DNA of 47,943 nt from contig DGPL01000009.1 of the NCBI GenBank assembly GCA_002390425.1, positions 1 to 47,943 of the forward strand, read 5' to 3'. The notes under the pieces were generated by a model. The model did not search any database. It had not been told where the DNA came from and worked only from the letters and a program-made list of their open reading frames with translations. The position numbers and the translations under genes are program-made. This document shows, piece after piece, positions 8,923 through 17,193 of the stretch (position 1 is the stretch's first letter; each line of letters starts with the position of its first letter). This DNA comes from Kordiimonadaceae bacterium UBA4441 (GTDB lineage Bacteria > Pseudomonadota > Alphaproteobacteria > Sphingomonadales > Emcibacteraceae).

Positions 8923-9133
8923 GTATAAGATTTAATATGCCAGTAAGAAAAAATAATTGCTTACCATATTGAACACTCGTCCAATCTTTGTCTAAAATCA
9001 ACTTTTCTAAATCTGGTAATATTGCAGTACCCTCTTCATAGAGGTTCCGATGCGCACGATATATTTGTTTATAATCACCCTGCATTAAACCAAGCGATAA
9101 TAATTGAATATTATTTTTATACTTATTACTCAC
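8873..9133 (-). CDS. Unknown AT-rich protein, upstream half of a possibly split gene
   Basis: This 86-residue, mostly helical ORF is unrecognised. It starts with GTG at 9133 behind a GGGGAT ribosome-binding-like stretch and ends at 8873, overlapping the next ORF by 50 bases in another frame. At the overlap its codons read TCA AAA AAA ATT. Loss of one A at this A8 run would continue directly into the downstream frame (LVKKINDV...), giving a continuous helical sequence. The two ORFs are therefore better read either as one gene with a frameshift (real, programmed, or a sequencing error) or as a translationally coupled pair. The helical pattern resembles HEAT-like repeats, but this is only an impression. 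Confidence 0.45.
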   Translation of the reverse strand: MSNKYKNNIQLLSLGLMQGDYKQIYRAHRNLYEEGTAILPDLEKLILDKDWTSVQYGKQLFFLTGILNLIHDIDEEYSKKIGQKNK

Positions 9134-9163
9134 TTATATCCCCATTTTTAATCCAAGAACTTT

Positions 9164-10408
9164 TTACAACGTCACCTTCGGCCTAACAATCGTATTCGCA
9201 ATCAACAATCCTGCGGAAATCACAAGCGCAACAATGAAGAGCTGCATGAATTGATTAAGTCCACGGCTGCTTTCTCCGGTGGCGGCAATAAGAAGCCCCT
9301 GAAAGCCGACGGAGCCACTCACCATCACGGTGATGGCGGGCACGAGAACAATCGAGGTCGGACGATTTGTTTTACGCGCCCAAAGGTTCGCAAATATATT
9401 TGCGACTATCGCACCGATCAGAGTACCCAAATATTGAATTTCAAATGTATTACCAAACGTCACACCAATATAAGAAACCAAACAACAGAGCATCACCCAC
9501 GGAAAATCACGCATTAGTGATTGATAAGCAATCCCAAGACCAATAAATAGCAGCGGTAAAAAGAGCCAAAGCCCGAGACTTTCACTTGCCACCGCAGGTA
9601 CAGGGTTCCCCGAAAATAATAGTCCAATCGTCGCAAGTCCAAACCATGCACCAAAAAATTGCTTAAGAAGATAAATCACACCCGCGATCAGATTGGCACT
9701 GCCCGATACCACGTGATTACTGACAATCTCAACGATACCGGCGCTCACGGTAAAGCCCGGGATCATAATAATAATCGCCGCAATGATATTGACGAAAGTA
9801 TTAATATCAGGCAACCATATCTTAAATAATGCCGCCAAAAAGCCAACAATATACGCACTGGTGAAGGGGAGTAATTCATACATCCGCCCACCATATTTTT
9901 CAGCAAAAAACACATTGATATAAACAATAAGCGCCAATACACCGGACACAAAAATATCCATAATATTACCGGACATAAGGCCGGAAAAACCGACACCAAT
10001 GAATAGAAAGCTCACTGCCTTTGCCCCAACACCCCAAGGGTTCGGCAACCCTTCAATTTCATTCAAGATATCATACGCATCATCCAGTGATATACCGCCG
10101 TCGACCACGGCCTCGACCACTTCACCTACACGGGCGAGTTTGGCCATGTTAAAGCTGCCTTTTTCCACCATTTCCATATGAAGGATTTGATCCATTTTAT
10201 CATCCTTCCAAAAAGAATAAATAATCTGGGATCGGGTGGAATGGAAATGGCCACCATAACCAAGCGCCTCTGTCACCTGATTAAGATAATTTTCCAGTCG
10301 AGCCGCGGACGGTCCATAGCCATGGGCAATGATGCCAAGCTTTATAATAAACCGTCTGGCAACACTGTATTTTACCGTTCTTTCGTCATTTAATGTCTGA
10401 CCTGTCAT
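9164..10408 (-). CDS. ThrE-type threonine/serine exporter family protein
   Basis: The protein has 414 residues from the chosen start. The N-terminal soluble part (about residues 1-120; FIIKLGIIAHGYGPSAARLE and LGYGGHFHSTRSQI) matches the ThrE/DUF1212 domain. It is followed by about ten membrane segments forming the two transport units (ThrE plus ThrE_2 type). The known role of the family is export of L-threonine and L-serine across the inner membrane. I chose the ATG at 10408 because AAGGA lies about 8 bases upstream; the ATG at 10423, five codons earlier, has no such site. It is transcribed divergently from the Y-family polymerase gene. Single-gene fusion of both halves is the usual long form. 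Substrate is inferred from family only. Confidence 0.85.
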   Translation of the reverse strand: MTGQTLNDERTVKYSVARRFIIKLGIIAHGYGPSAARLENYLNQVTEALGYGGHFHSTRSQIIYSFWKDDKMDQILHMEMVEKGSFNMAKLARVGEVVEAVVDGGISLDDAYDILNEIEGLPNPWGVGAKAVSFLFIGVGFSGLMSGNIMDIFVSGVLALIVYINVFFAEKYGGRMYELLPFTSAYIVGFLAALFKIWLPDINTFVNIIAAIIIMIPGFTVSAGIVEIVSNHVVSGSANLIAGVIYLLKQFFGAWFGLATIGLLFSGNPVPAVASESLGLWLFLPLLFIGLGIAYQSLMRDFPWVMLCCLVSYIGVTFGNTFEIQYLGTLIGAIVANIFANLWARKTNRPTSIVLVPAITVMVSGSVGFQGLLIAATGESSRGLNQFMQLFIVALVISAGLLIANTIVRPKVTL

Positions 10409-10507
10409 GACAAAATCCTTCATCTGAATATGGTGACACGATATGCCATTTTGATCGCAAATGAAAATAAAATAATTATGACGTTTTCTTTTATTCTCTT
10501 TTTATTT

Positions 10508-10522
10508 GTTCTTGTTTTGTTC
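10508..10522 (+). promoter_or_regulatory. LexA (SOS) box, alphaproteobacterial type
   Basis: GTTC (10508-10511), seven bases, GTTC (10519-10522). This is an exact match to the direct-repeat LexA operator GTTC-N7-GTTC known from Caulobacter, Rhodobacter and Rhizobium. It is 80 bases upstream of a Y-family DNA polymerase gene, a typical SOS target, and the intergenic region is otherwise free. The diverging exporter gene starts about 100 bases away on the other side. Confidence 0.8.
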
Positions 10523-10601
10523 TAAATATTTCGTTACCCTTTTAACGACTCACACGAGTCCTTCTTGAAATTGGGGCCTTATATGAAAGGGACAGAAGCT
10601 C

Positions 10602-11891
10602 ATGTTGGAAATTCCAACCGGGCTGGGATGGTTGTATCTTGATTTGAACAGCTATTTTGCCAGCGTCGAACAACATATGAACCCCCGCCTTCGAGGGCGA
10701 CCTGTTGCCGTGGTGCCGTCTGATACCGATGCCACCTGCGCCATTGCCGCCAGTTACGAGGCAAAGGCCATGGGCGTTAAAACCGGAACGATGGTTTATA
10801 AAGCACGGGAAATGTGTCCCGGGCTCGTTACCGTATCCGCTCGTCATGACAGATATGTTGAATATCACCATAAAATCATGGATCAGATCGGAAAATTCCT
10901 GCCGCTTACCAAAATTTGTTCCATTGATGAGGTCGCCTGCCGATTGATGGGCACTGAATGCCGCGAAGAAAACGCGCTTGAAATAGCCCATAATATCAAA
11001 AACGCCATCGCCAAAAATGTTGGTCCCTCTCTTGGGTCATCCATTGGTATCGGTCCGAACCGCTTCCTCGCCAAGGTCGCAAGCAATCTTCAAAAACCAA
11101 ACGGGCTTAGCGTGCTTTATGCAACAGAAGTACCAGAACGTCTCGCTCATATTGAGCTTCCTGATCTACCCGGCATTGGACGCAATATGAATAAACGTCT
11201 GATGCGGGCGGGTGTCACTGACCTTCCCACCTTCTGGAATTTGGAACCAAAACACGTGAGGCGCATTTGGAACAGCGTGGAAGGAGAGCGTTTTTGGTAC
11301 GCACTGCACGGCATTGAAACCACCGTAAACGAAGATCCCGTTCGCCGCACCGTCGGACATAGCCATGTGCTCGCCCCTGTCATGCGCCCTCGTCACAAGG
11401 CCCGCATTGTCGCACGCCGCCTCACCCTCAAAGCCGCAAGCCGCATGCGAAGGCTTGGGTATTTCGCCAAGCTTTATTCACTTTACGTGCGTTTCGATGT
11501 GCCGAAAAACAGTGGTGAACGTTATAAATGGCAGTCAGATATTAAAATTCCGCTGGCCGAGGATAGTTTTTCATTTTTACGCGCCCTTAATATGCTCTGG
11601 GAAAAAATGATTGAAGACAACACCCCACCGCGCATTCGTCAAATATCGGTCAGTTTTTATGGCTTGGTACCGGCCGATAAAATTATGCCTGATATGTTTA
11701 AGGAGTTGGATGATCCAATATCAAAAAAGCAACAAAGGCATGCCCGCCTTTCGGTCGCCATGGATGATATTAATGCCAAATACGGCCTTGATACCGTCGT
11801 ACTTGGCACCCTGCCGGAAAGCATGTCACGCTTTAGCGGTACAAAAATCGCCTTTACCCGCATTCCGGAAAAGGCAGAATTTCATGAATAA
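10602..11891 (+). CDS. Y-family (DinB/UmuC-type) translesion DNA polymerase
   Basis: The product has 429 residues. Palm motif I reads YLDLNSYFASVEQ, with D14 as the first metal ligand and Y18/F19 in the steric-gate position; motif III reads ICSIDEVACRL (D109, E110). SLGSSIGIGPNRFLAKVAS matches the conserved Y-family fingers/palm segment, and LPDLPGIGRNMNKRL (about residue 190) is the helix-hairpin-helix. In DinB the first motif is usually DMDxFFASVE, so the Asn at position 16 places this in a divergent alphaproteobacterial subgroup rather than classical Pol IV. The known family role is error-prone bypass of damaged template bases. A GTTC-N7-GTTC LexA box lies 80 bases upstream, so induction by DNA damage is likely. 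I see no imuA or imuB partner next to it. A canonical C-terminal beta-clamp peptide was not obvious. Confidence 0.9.
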   Translation: MLEIPTGLGWLYLDLNSYFASVEQHMNPRLRGRPVAVVPSDTDATCAIAASYEAKAMGVKTGTMVYKAREMCPGLVTVSARHDRYVEYHHKIMDQIGKFLPLTKICSIDEVACRLMGTECREENALEIAHNIKNAIAKNVGPSLGSSIGIGPNRFLAKVASNLQKPNGLSVLYATEVPERLAHIELPDLPGIGRNMNKRLMRAGVTDLPTFWNLEPKHVRRIWNSVEGERFWYALHGIETTVNEDPVRRTVGHSHVLAPVMRPRHKARIVARRLTLKAASRMRRLGYFAKLYSLYVRFDVPKNSGERYKWQSDIKIPLAEDSFSFLRALNMLWEKMIEDNTPPRIRQISVSFYGLVPADKIMPDMFKELDDPISKKQQRHARLSVAMDDINAKYGLDTVVLGTLPESMSRFSGTKIAFTRIPEKAEFHE

Positions 11892-11956
11892 ACCTTGAAA
11901 CCGCCCCCTCTAAGGCTTACATAGAAATCATAGATATTGATTAAAGGGTAATAGAT

Positions 11957-12973
11957 ATGACCATTCCTTTAACGGCAAATGAAACAATGCCGAAGGCCGA
12001 ATTGCTCAGCGAAATTAATCGCTTGCGCAAAGAGAAAAACGCCGTAATTTTAGGCCATTACTATCAAGACCCTGAAATTCAGGATCTGGCGGACTTTGTC
12101 GGTGACAGTCTTGACCTATCCCGCAAGGCGGCCGCCACTGACGCAGACGTCATTGTCTTTTGCGGTGTTCGCTTCATGGCGGAAGTGGCAAAAATTCTAA
12201 GCCCTGAAAAAACGGTTGTGCTCCCTGATATGGACGCTGGTTGCTCGTTAGAAGATAGCTGTCCGCCTGATGATTTTGCGAAATTTCGCGCTGAGCATCC
12301 GGATCATATTTGTCTGACTTATATTAATTGCTCAGCGGCGGTGAAGGCCCATTCCGATATTATTGTTACATCATCCAATGCGGAATATATTTTAAGCCAA
12401 ATCCCGAAAGACCAGAAAGTCATGATGGCGCCGGATCGTCATTTGGGTGCCTATCTTGCCAAAAAAACAGGACGCGACATGGTTTTATGGCCCGGCAGCT
12501 GTATCGTCCATGAGCGTTTTTCTGAAAAAGAATTGATCAAATTAAAAGCCGAAAACCCGGATGCCCCCGTGACCGCACATCCGGAATGCCCGGAACATAT
12601 TTTGCAGCACGCTGACCACGTAGGATCAACATCATCCATCCTGAAATTCGTGCTTGATAATCCGGCAGAAAAGTTTTTGGTGGCAACAGAGCCCGGCATA
12701 CTTCATCAAATGCAAAAAGATGCCCCACATAAAACCTTTATCGGTGCGCCAGGCGCAGATGGCAACTGCAATTGTAACCAATGCCCCTACATGGCGTTAA
12801 ACACATTGGAAAAACTTTATCATTGCCTAAACACATTGGAACCGCAAATCCATGTGGATGAAGAAACAAGATTAAAGGCACTGGCACCACTTGATAAGAT
12901 GCTTGAAATGTCGCCAGCACAAGCGCCAACGCCTCCTATTAATTCTGGGGCAAAATCAGGGCGTGCGTTTTAA
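11957..12973 (+). CDS. nadA: Quinolinate synthase A
   Basis: This [4Fe-4S] enzyme condenses iminoaspartate with dihydroxyacetone phosphate to quinolinate in de novo NAD synthesis. Its 338 residues match the usual size. Visible hallmarks are LGHYYQDPEIQDLADFVGDS at the N-terminus, DAGCSLEDSC (first cluster cysteine region, about residue 96), GSCIVHERF (second) and CNCNQCPYM (third, C-terminal). The stop codon overlaps the nadC start by one base (TAATG), so the two are translationally coupled. No L-aspartate oxidase (nadB) gene is present in the window; iminoaspartate must come from an enzyme encoded elsewhere, or from an aspartate dehydrogenase. Confidence 0.96.
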   Translation: MTIPLTANETMPKAELLSEINRLRKEKNAVILGHYYQDPEIQDLADFVGDSLDLSRKAAATDADVIVFCGVRFMAEVAKILSPEKTVVLPDMDAGCSLEDSCPPDDFAKFRAEHPDHICLTYINCSAAVKAHSDIIVTSSNAEYILSQIPKDQKVMMAPDRHLGAYLAKKTGRDMVLWPGSCIVHERFSEKELIKLKAENPDAPVTAHPECPEHILQHADHVGSTSSILKFVLDNPAEKFLVATEPGILHQMQKDAPHKTFIGAPGADGNCNCNQCPYMALNTLEKLYHCLNTLEPQIHVDEETRLKALAPLDKMLEMSPAQAPTPPINSGAKSGRAF

Positions 12974-13818
12974 TGCCTTTGTTCAAGGAAGAACTAAGAT
13001 CCTTTATCCGGTCAATGCTTGATGAAGATATCGGCCGTGGTGATATAACCACGCTCGCAACCATTCCTGCCGATGCAACCTTAAAAGCGGAAATGAATGC
13101 CCGCGAAACCATGGTCATTGCCGGCATTGATATTGCTGAAAAAATCATCCATACGGTTGACCCTGCGATCAAGGTTGAAATAATGGCACAAGACGGCATT
13201 GAAGTTACCGCAGGAAACGTCATCATGACGCTTGACGGTAACGCGCGAAATATTTTAACGGCAGAGAGATCAGCCCTTAACCTATTACAGCATTTATCCG
13301 GCATCGCAACGCTTACCAAAACCTATGTCAAAGAGATTGAGCATACACAATGTCGGCTGCTTGATACCCGAAAAACCATACCGACCTATCGCAAGCTTGC
13401 AAAGTATGCGTCAAAAATGGGCGGTGCGATGAACCACCGCATGCGACTTGATGACGGCATATTGATTAAAGATAATCATATCGCCAGTGTTGGGTCGGTG
13501 AAAGCCGCCGTAATCGCTGCAAAAAATTACGGCAGTGACGCGAGCACCATCGGTATAACCGTTGAATGCGACACTCTTGATCAAGCCCTCGACGCCGTTA
13601 ACGCAGGCGCTGACCGTTTGCTTCTTGATAATATGACAAACGACATGTTAAGTGAGGCCGTTACCAAATATAAAGGTAAAGTCAAACTCGAAGCATCAGG
13701 CGGCGTAACGCTTGAAACCATCAAATCAATCGCCGAAACGGGCGTTGATTATATTTCCGTTGGACGCATTACACAATCGGCTCCCGCCGTTGATATTGGA
13801 CTTGACTATAAAGTTTAA
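12973..13818 (+). CDS. nadC: Nicotinate-nucleotide pyrophosphorylase (carboxylating)
   Basis: The enzyme converts quinolinate plus PRPP to nicotinate mononucleotide, CO2 and PPi, the step after NadA. Its 281 residues are typical. Conserved elements include LDEDIGRGDITT near the N-terminus, LNLLQHLSGIATLT, LLDTRKTIPTYRKLAKYA (PRPP/quinolinate-binding Arg and Lys), NHRMRLDDGILIKDNH, ECD in TVECDTLDQA, and EASGGV near the end. The motif TRKTIPTYR departs slightly from the usual TRKTTPGLR but keeps the charged residues. It overlaps nadA by one base and forms a two-gene operon with it. Confidence 0.96.
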   Translation: MPLFKEELRSFIRSMLDEDIGRGDITTLATIPADATLKAEMNARETMVIAGIDIAEKIIHTVDPAIKVEIMAQDGIEVTAGNVIMTLDGNARNILTAERSALNLLQHLSGIATLTKTYVKEIEHTQCRLLDTRKTIPTYRKLAKYASKMGGAMNHRMRLDDGILIKDNHIASVGSVKAAVIAAKNYGSDASTIGITVECDTLDQALDAVNAGADRLLLDNMTNDMLSEAVTKYKGKVKLEASGGVTLETIKSIAETGVDYISVGRITQSAPAVDIGLDYKV

Positions 13819-13847
13819 CGTGGCATATTCGCATGCGTATTCAGTAT

Positions 13848-13865
13848 CCAGTTTCAGTGAACTGG
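13848..13865 (+). other. Small hairpin downstream of nadC
   Basis: CCAGTT and AACTGG pair around a 6-base loop 30 bases after the nadC stop. There is no T-run, so it is at best a weak attenuating structure or a transcript-end stabiliser. Confidence 0.25.
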
Positions 13866-13925
13866 CCCGTCTTAACAGTAGACCGGAAGGACTTATCCTG
13901 AATATTTAAAGTGTGGAGAATAGTC

Positions 13926-14828
13926 ATGACTCTCGCTCAATCAAATTTAGTTTTATTATTAACGGCTGCCATGTGGGGCAGTAGCTTTGTATTGCAAAAA
14001 ATGGCCATGGATATCATGGAGCCATTTATTTATAACGCACTACGTTTTGCACTCGCGGCCATATGTTTAATGCCTATTCGGTATTTTAGACGTGGTAACA
14101 TTAATGTAATTAAAAGCAATGATAAACGCCATATGCTGATCGGCTCTGTTGCGGCAGGAACCATTATGTTTTGCGCCGTTGGCTTTCAACAGATCGGCAT
14201 TAAGGACACCACAGTTGCAAACACGGGCTTCATAACGGGGCTTTATATCGTTTTTGTCCCTATTATTGGTGTGTTACTTGGGCACAAATATAATGCGAAA
14301 ATATGGCTGGCGATTTTAATTGCCTGCTCGGGGCTATATTTACTTTCCGGTATGGATGGCATTCATATGAAAAAGGGTGATTTATTCATTCTGATCAGTG
14401 CCTTTTTCTGGGGGTCGCATCTAATCGTGATTGATATGGTTTCCAATCGTCATCATCCCATTGCCTTTGCCATCAGACAATTTTTTATCTGTGCGGCTTT
14501 AAGTTTCATTGCGGCACTTGTTACCGGTGAAAGCTTAAAGGTTCCATCAATAGACGCCTGGATTCTCATAGGCGCTAGCGGCATTATCGCCATCGCGCTT
14601 GGTTATACACTGCAAATATATGGCCAAAAGGTCACACCACCATCGCAAGCGGCATTGATTTTTAGCACGGAAGCCGTATTTTCGGCACTTGCGGGAATTT
14701 ATTTCCTCGGTGAGGTGTTAGGATCGACCGCCTTAATCGGTTGTGTTCTGATGCTTGGTGGATCGTTAATGGCGCAATTTTATCCGCCGCTTAACCACAG
14801 GGCCACGGAACAAAAATCGCTTCCTTAA
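13926..14828 (+). CDS. DMT-superfamily (EamA) transporter
   Basis: This 300-residue inner-membrane protein has ten predicted helices in two EamA repeats. MWGSSFVLQKMAMDI in helix 1 and FWGSHLIVIDMVS in helix 6 show the typical internal duplication. GFITGLYIVFVPIIG and a C-terminal FSTEAVFSALAGIYFLGE are characteristic of the RhaT/EamA drug/metabolite exporters. I use the ATG at 13926 because GGAGAA lies five bases upstream; a GTG at 13911 would be 5 codons longer but destroys that spacing. Its stop overlaps the stop of the convergent methyltransferase gene. The substrate is not predictable. Confidence 0.88.
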   Translation: MTLAQSNLVLLLTAAMWGSSFVLQKMAMDIMEPFIYNALRFALAAICLMPIRYFRRGNINVIKSNDKRHMLIGSVAAGTIMFCAVGFQQIGIKDTTVANTGFITGLYIVFVPIIGVLLGHKYNAKIWLAILIACSGLYLLSGMDGIHMKKGDLFILISAFFWGSHLIVIDMVSNRHHPIAFAIRQFFICAALSFIAALVTGESLKVPSIDAWILIGASGIIAIALGYTLQIYGQKVTPPSQAALIFSTEAVFSALAGIYFLGEVLGSTALIGCVLMLGGSLMAQFYPPLNHRATEQKSLP

Positions 14829-15385
14829 AGGCTGGCAATAACCATCACAACTTTCTTTTCTCCCTCGCTTTTCGTGAGGGAGAAGGGTTGCGATATTTTG
14901 ACCGCTTTAAATCCGGCTTTATTATAAGCCGACTTTAATTGATCGGGCGAAAAACCAAAATCATCTTGTCCTGTATCAAGCCAATCCCACTGCACCAAAA
15001 TTCCACCTGTTTTCAGCAATCCCTTAAGTAGGATTAATGTATCGACAAAATTCGGGACAAAGCCAAACACAGACGACGCTGTGATTAAATCAAATTGATT
15101 TGAGATATCGCCTTCTCTTAGTTCAAGCTGCAGCGCTTTTACATTCTTGATATTTTTATTTTTCAAAATGGAGATCATTTTTGCGGAACTATCAATAGCC
15201 GTAATGTGATTGGCTTTTGGGGCCATTTTTTCGGTTAAATTACCGGTACCACAACCGAAATCCAAAATTTTTAAACCCTCAAGATCAACTTCCGCCCTAA
15301 GCGTTTCATAAGTGTGATTGGCATAGATAATAACCCCTTCATTATCATTCCAGTCATCCGCATAATCGTCCCATTCATCACTCAT
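14825..15385 (-). CDS. Class I SAM-dependent methyltransferase
   Basis: The protein has 186 residues. The SAM-binding motif I is LKILDFGCGTGNLTEKM (about residues 37-53), followed by the acidic loop ITAIDSSAKMI (motif II) and FDLITASSVFGFVP. The N-terminus is acidic and Trp-rich (DEWDDYADDWND), as in small UbiE/trans-aconitate-type methyltransferases that act on low-molecular-weight substrates. The protein is short for the family, and its acceptor is unknown. It lies 15 bases after the ArsC/Spx-like gene in the same direction, so the two are probably cotranscribed. Its stop overlaps the convergent transporter's stop by 4 bases. Confidence 0.85.
   Translation of the reverse strand: MSDEWDDYADDWNDNEGVIIYANHTYETLRAEVDLEGLKILDFGCGTGNLTEKMAPKANHITAIDSSAKMISILKNKNIKNVKALQLELREGDISNQFDLITASSVFGFVPNFVDTLILLKGLLKTGGILVQWDWLDTGQDDFGFSPDQLKSAYNKAGFKAVKISQPFSLTKSEGEKKVVMVIASL
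14858..14884. repeat. Inverted repeat inside the end of the methyltransferase gene
   Basis: TTCTCCCTC (14858-14866) and GAGGGAGAA (14876-14884) form a 9-bp stem extended by one G-T and one C-G pair. It lies within the last codons of the methyltransferase gene, close to the convergent stops at 14825-14828. Neither strand has a T-run after it. Confidence 0.4.
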
Positions 15386-15400
15386 AGTATAGTATCCGGA

Positions 15401-15754
15401 TCAAAGTAACTTTTCTTCGAGTATGGCTTGATCGTTTTTCGAAAACCCAATGGCCAACTCATCTCCAAGATCAAAAATCGGCCTTTTTATCATCGCTTCA
15501 TTTTCTACCATTAGTTTAATGGCCCCGGCCTCATCAATATTATCCTTAATATCATCAGGCAACTTCCGCCATGTGGTGCCCCGCTTATTTAAAACAAGCT
15601 CAAGCCCTAGCCTAGAGACAAAATTGGCCACCATATCTTCTGAAATGCCATCTTTACGGTAATCATGAAAATCATACTCAATGCTATTAGCATCCATCCA
15701 TTTGACGGCTTTCTTCATGGTGTCACAATTTTTAATGCCATAAATTTTAATCAT
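15401..15754 (-). CDS. ArsC/Spx/YffB-family thioredoxin-fold protein
   Basis: The 117-residue protein has the ArsC-family layout. It opens with IKIYGIKNCDTMKKAVKWM, where a single Cys (residue 10) follows the first strand, and continues with LELVLNKRGTTWRKL and EAMIKRPIFDLGDELAIGF, the family's C-terminal Arg-Pro segment. The CxxS/CxxC partner position is CDTM, as in the YffB/Spx subgroup, so reduction of arsenate is doubtful; a glutathione- or thioredoxin-linked reductase or regulator role is more likely. It lies just upstream of the methyltransferase on the same strand. Confidence 0.88.
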   Translation of the reverse strand: MIKIYGIKNCDTMKKAVKWMDANSIEYDFHDYRKDGISEDMVANFVSRLGLELVLNKRGTTWRKLPDDIKDNIDEAGAIKLMVENEAMIKRPIFDLGDELAIGFSKNDQAILEEKLL

Positions 15755-15822
15755 ACTATTTCATTTACCTCATTGATATTATTCAGAGTTCATAATGACA
15801 CGTATTGAATGTGTCGTTGCGA

Positions 15823-17100
15823 TTAATCAACAATCGCCTGATAAACAAGCGCACGTAATTTATTTTGATCATCAAGACCGCCTGCGGGTATAAGTTGCGT
15901 TAAATACACGACCACCAAATTTTCTTTTGGGTCGATCCAATATACGGAATGATAGGCACCACCCCAACCATATGCATTTTGACTACCGGGTTTTCCATAT
16001 TTGCCTAAATCGGTAATAATTTCAAAACCAAGCCCAAATCCTAATCCTGCACCATATGGAATATCACCAAGATGGTTTGTCGTCATCAGTTCAACCGATT
16101 TCCGACTTAATATGCGAACATCATTTAAGACACCACCGTTTAAAATCATTTGCAAAAATTTACCGTAATCCTCCGCGGTTGATGTAAACCCTGCCCCGCC
16201 CGCGAAACTTTGACGTGGCCCGTCAATATAATGTCCTTGCCCTACATGGCTAACACCTTCAAGCATTCCGGGATTATCAGCAAGAGTAATTTTATCACCC
16301 TTTAATGAATATACGGTCGCAATTCGGTCTCTTTTTTCTTCGGGTACAAAGAAACTCGTATCGTTCATCGTTAATGGATCTAAGATATTATCTTTTAAAA
16401 ATTGATCCAGTTGCTCACCAGAAACAATCTCTATCACTGCACCAAGAATATCGGTGTTATACCCATAAACAAATTTCTCACCTGGATGAGCCGCTTGCGG
16501 CAGATCTGCCATGCGGCGGACGGTTTCGCGAATTGGTTCACTGCGCTCAGCCGTATACCATCCATAAATACCGGAATCTAACCATGCTTGTTCGCCGGGA
16601 CCGTTGCCATAACTAATGCCAGCCGTATGGGTTAATAAGTCACGAATGGTAATTGACCGCTTTGCCGGCACAACAGTGTAACCGCCATTTCCGTCGTCCT
16701 CCGCAACCGTTGTGTTCATATATTCCGGCAAATATTTTCCAACAGGATCATTGATCAGCAATTGGCCTCGTTCCTGTAAAATCATAATACCTACACTGGT
16801 AATAGCTTTTGATTGTGACGCAATTCTGAAAATATCACTTCGTTCCATATTATCATTTGCTGCAACGTCACGCTGCCCAAGCGCTTTATGATAAACGGAT
16901 TCACCATTTCTCGCGATATATATCACATTACCGGAAAGTTGATCTTGATCGATATAATCCTGCATGACTTTATCTATACGGTTTAATCGGTCCAAGGACA
17001 TACCCTGATTAACCTGCGCTGTAGCCGAATTTGCAAGCGTGAGAATTAAGAAAATAAGCGCTGAAACATTAATTTTCTTCATAAATCTAGAATATATCAT
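15823..17100 (-). CDS. Exported serine beta-lactamase / esterase-like (class C fold) hydrolase
   Basis: The product has 425 residues with an N-terminal signal peptide (hydrophobic stretch about residues 11-25, cleavage near ANSATA). The nucleophile motif S-x-x-K is SQSKAI (about residue 97) and the Y-x-N motif is YGYNTD (about residue 215). The third motif region is YGWGGAYHSVYWIDP, with GG-A-Y-H in place of K-T-G, as in EstB-type esterases and penicillin-binding-protein-like hydrolases. Real resistance activity is therefore not implied; such proteins are usually esterases or D-peptidases. The ATG at 17100 is supported by a strong ribosome binding site (GAGGGAAG); an internal ATG six codons later is less well placed. 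It appears monocistronic. Confidence 0.88.
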   Translation of the reverse strand: MIYSRFMKKINVSALIFLILTLANSATAQVNQGMSLDRLNRIDKVMQDYIDQDQLSGNVIYIARNGESVYHKALGQRDVAANDNMERSDIFRIASQSKAITSVGIMILQERGQLLINDPVGKYLPEYMNTTVAEDDGNGGYTVVPAKRSITIRDLLTHTAGISYGNGPGEQAWLDSGIYGWYTAERSEPIRETVRRMADLPQAAHPGEKFVYGYNTDILGAVIEIVSGEQLDQFLKDNILDPLTMNDTSFFVPEEKRDRIATVYSLKGDKITLADNPGMLEGVSHVGQGHYIDGPRQSFAGGAGFTSTAEDYGKFLQMILNGGVLNDVRILSRKSVELMTTNHLGDIPYGAGLGFGLGFEIITDLGKYGKPGSQNAYGWGGAYHSVYWIDPKENLVVVYLTQLIPAGGLDDQNKLRALVYQAIVD

Positions 17101-17193
17101 GGTTCTTCCCTCTTTGTATATTATGAGAATACTGTGACTTATTTTGAATTATCTGGCAAATAAAAAAAATCTTCTAAACTAAATCATAAAGCC

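Noticed and set aside
10542..10991. Long minus-strand open frame (149 codons) across the polymerase gene
   Set aside because: It is antisense to the strongly supported Y-family polymerase gene, lacks a ribosome binding site and has no recognisable protein features.
14858..14884. The 9-bp stem-loop as a Rho-independent terminator
   Set aside because: Neither strand has a T-tract after it and it lies inside a coding region; kept only as an inverted repeat.
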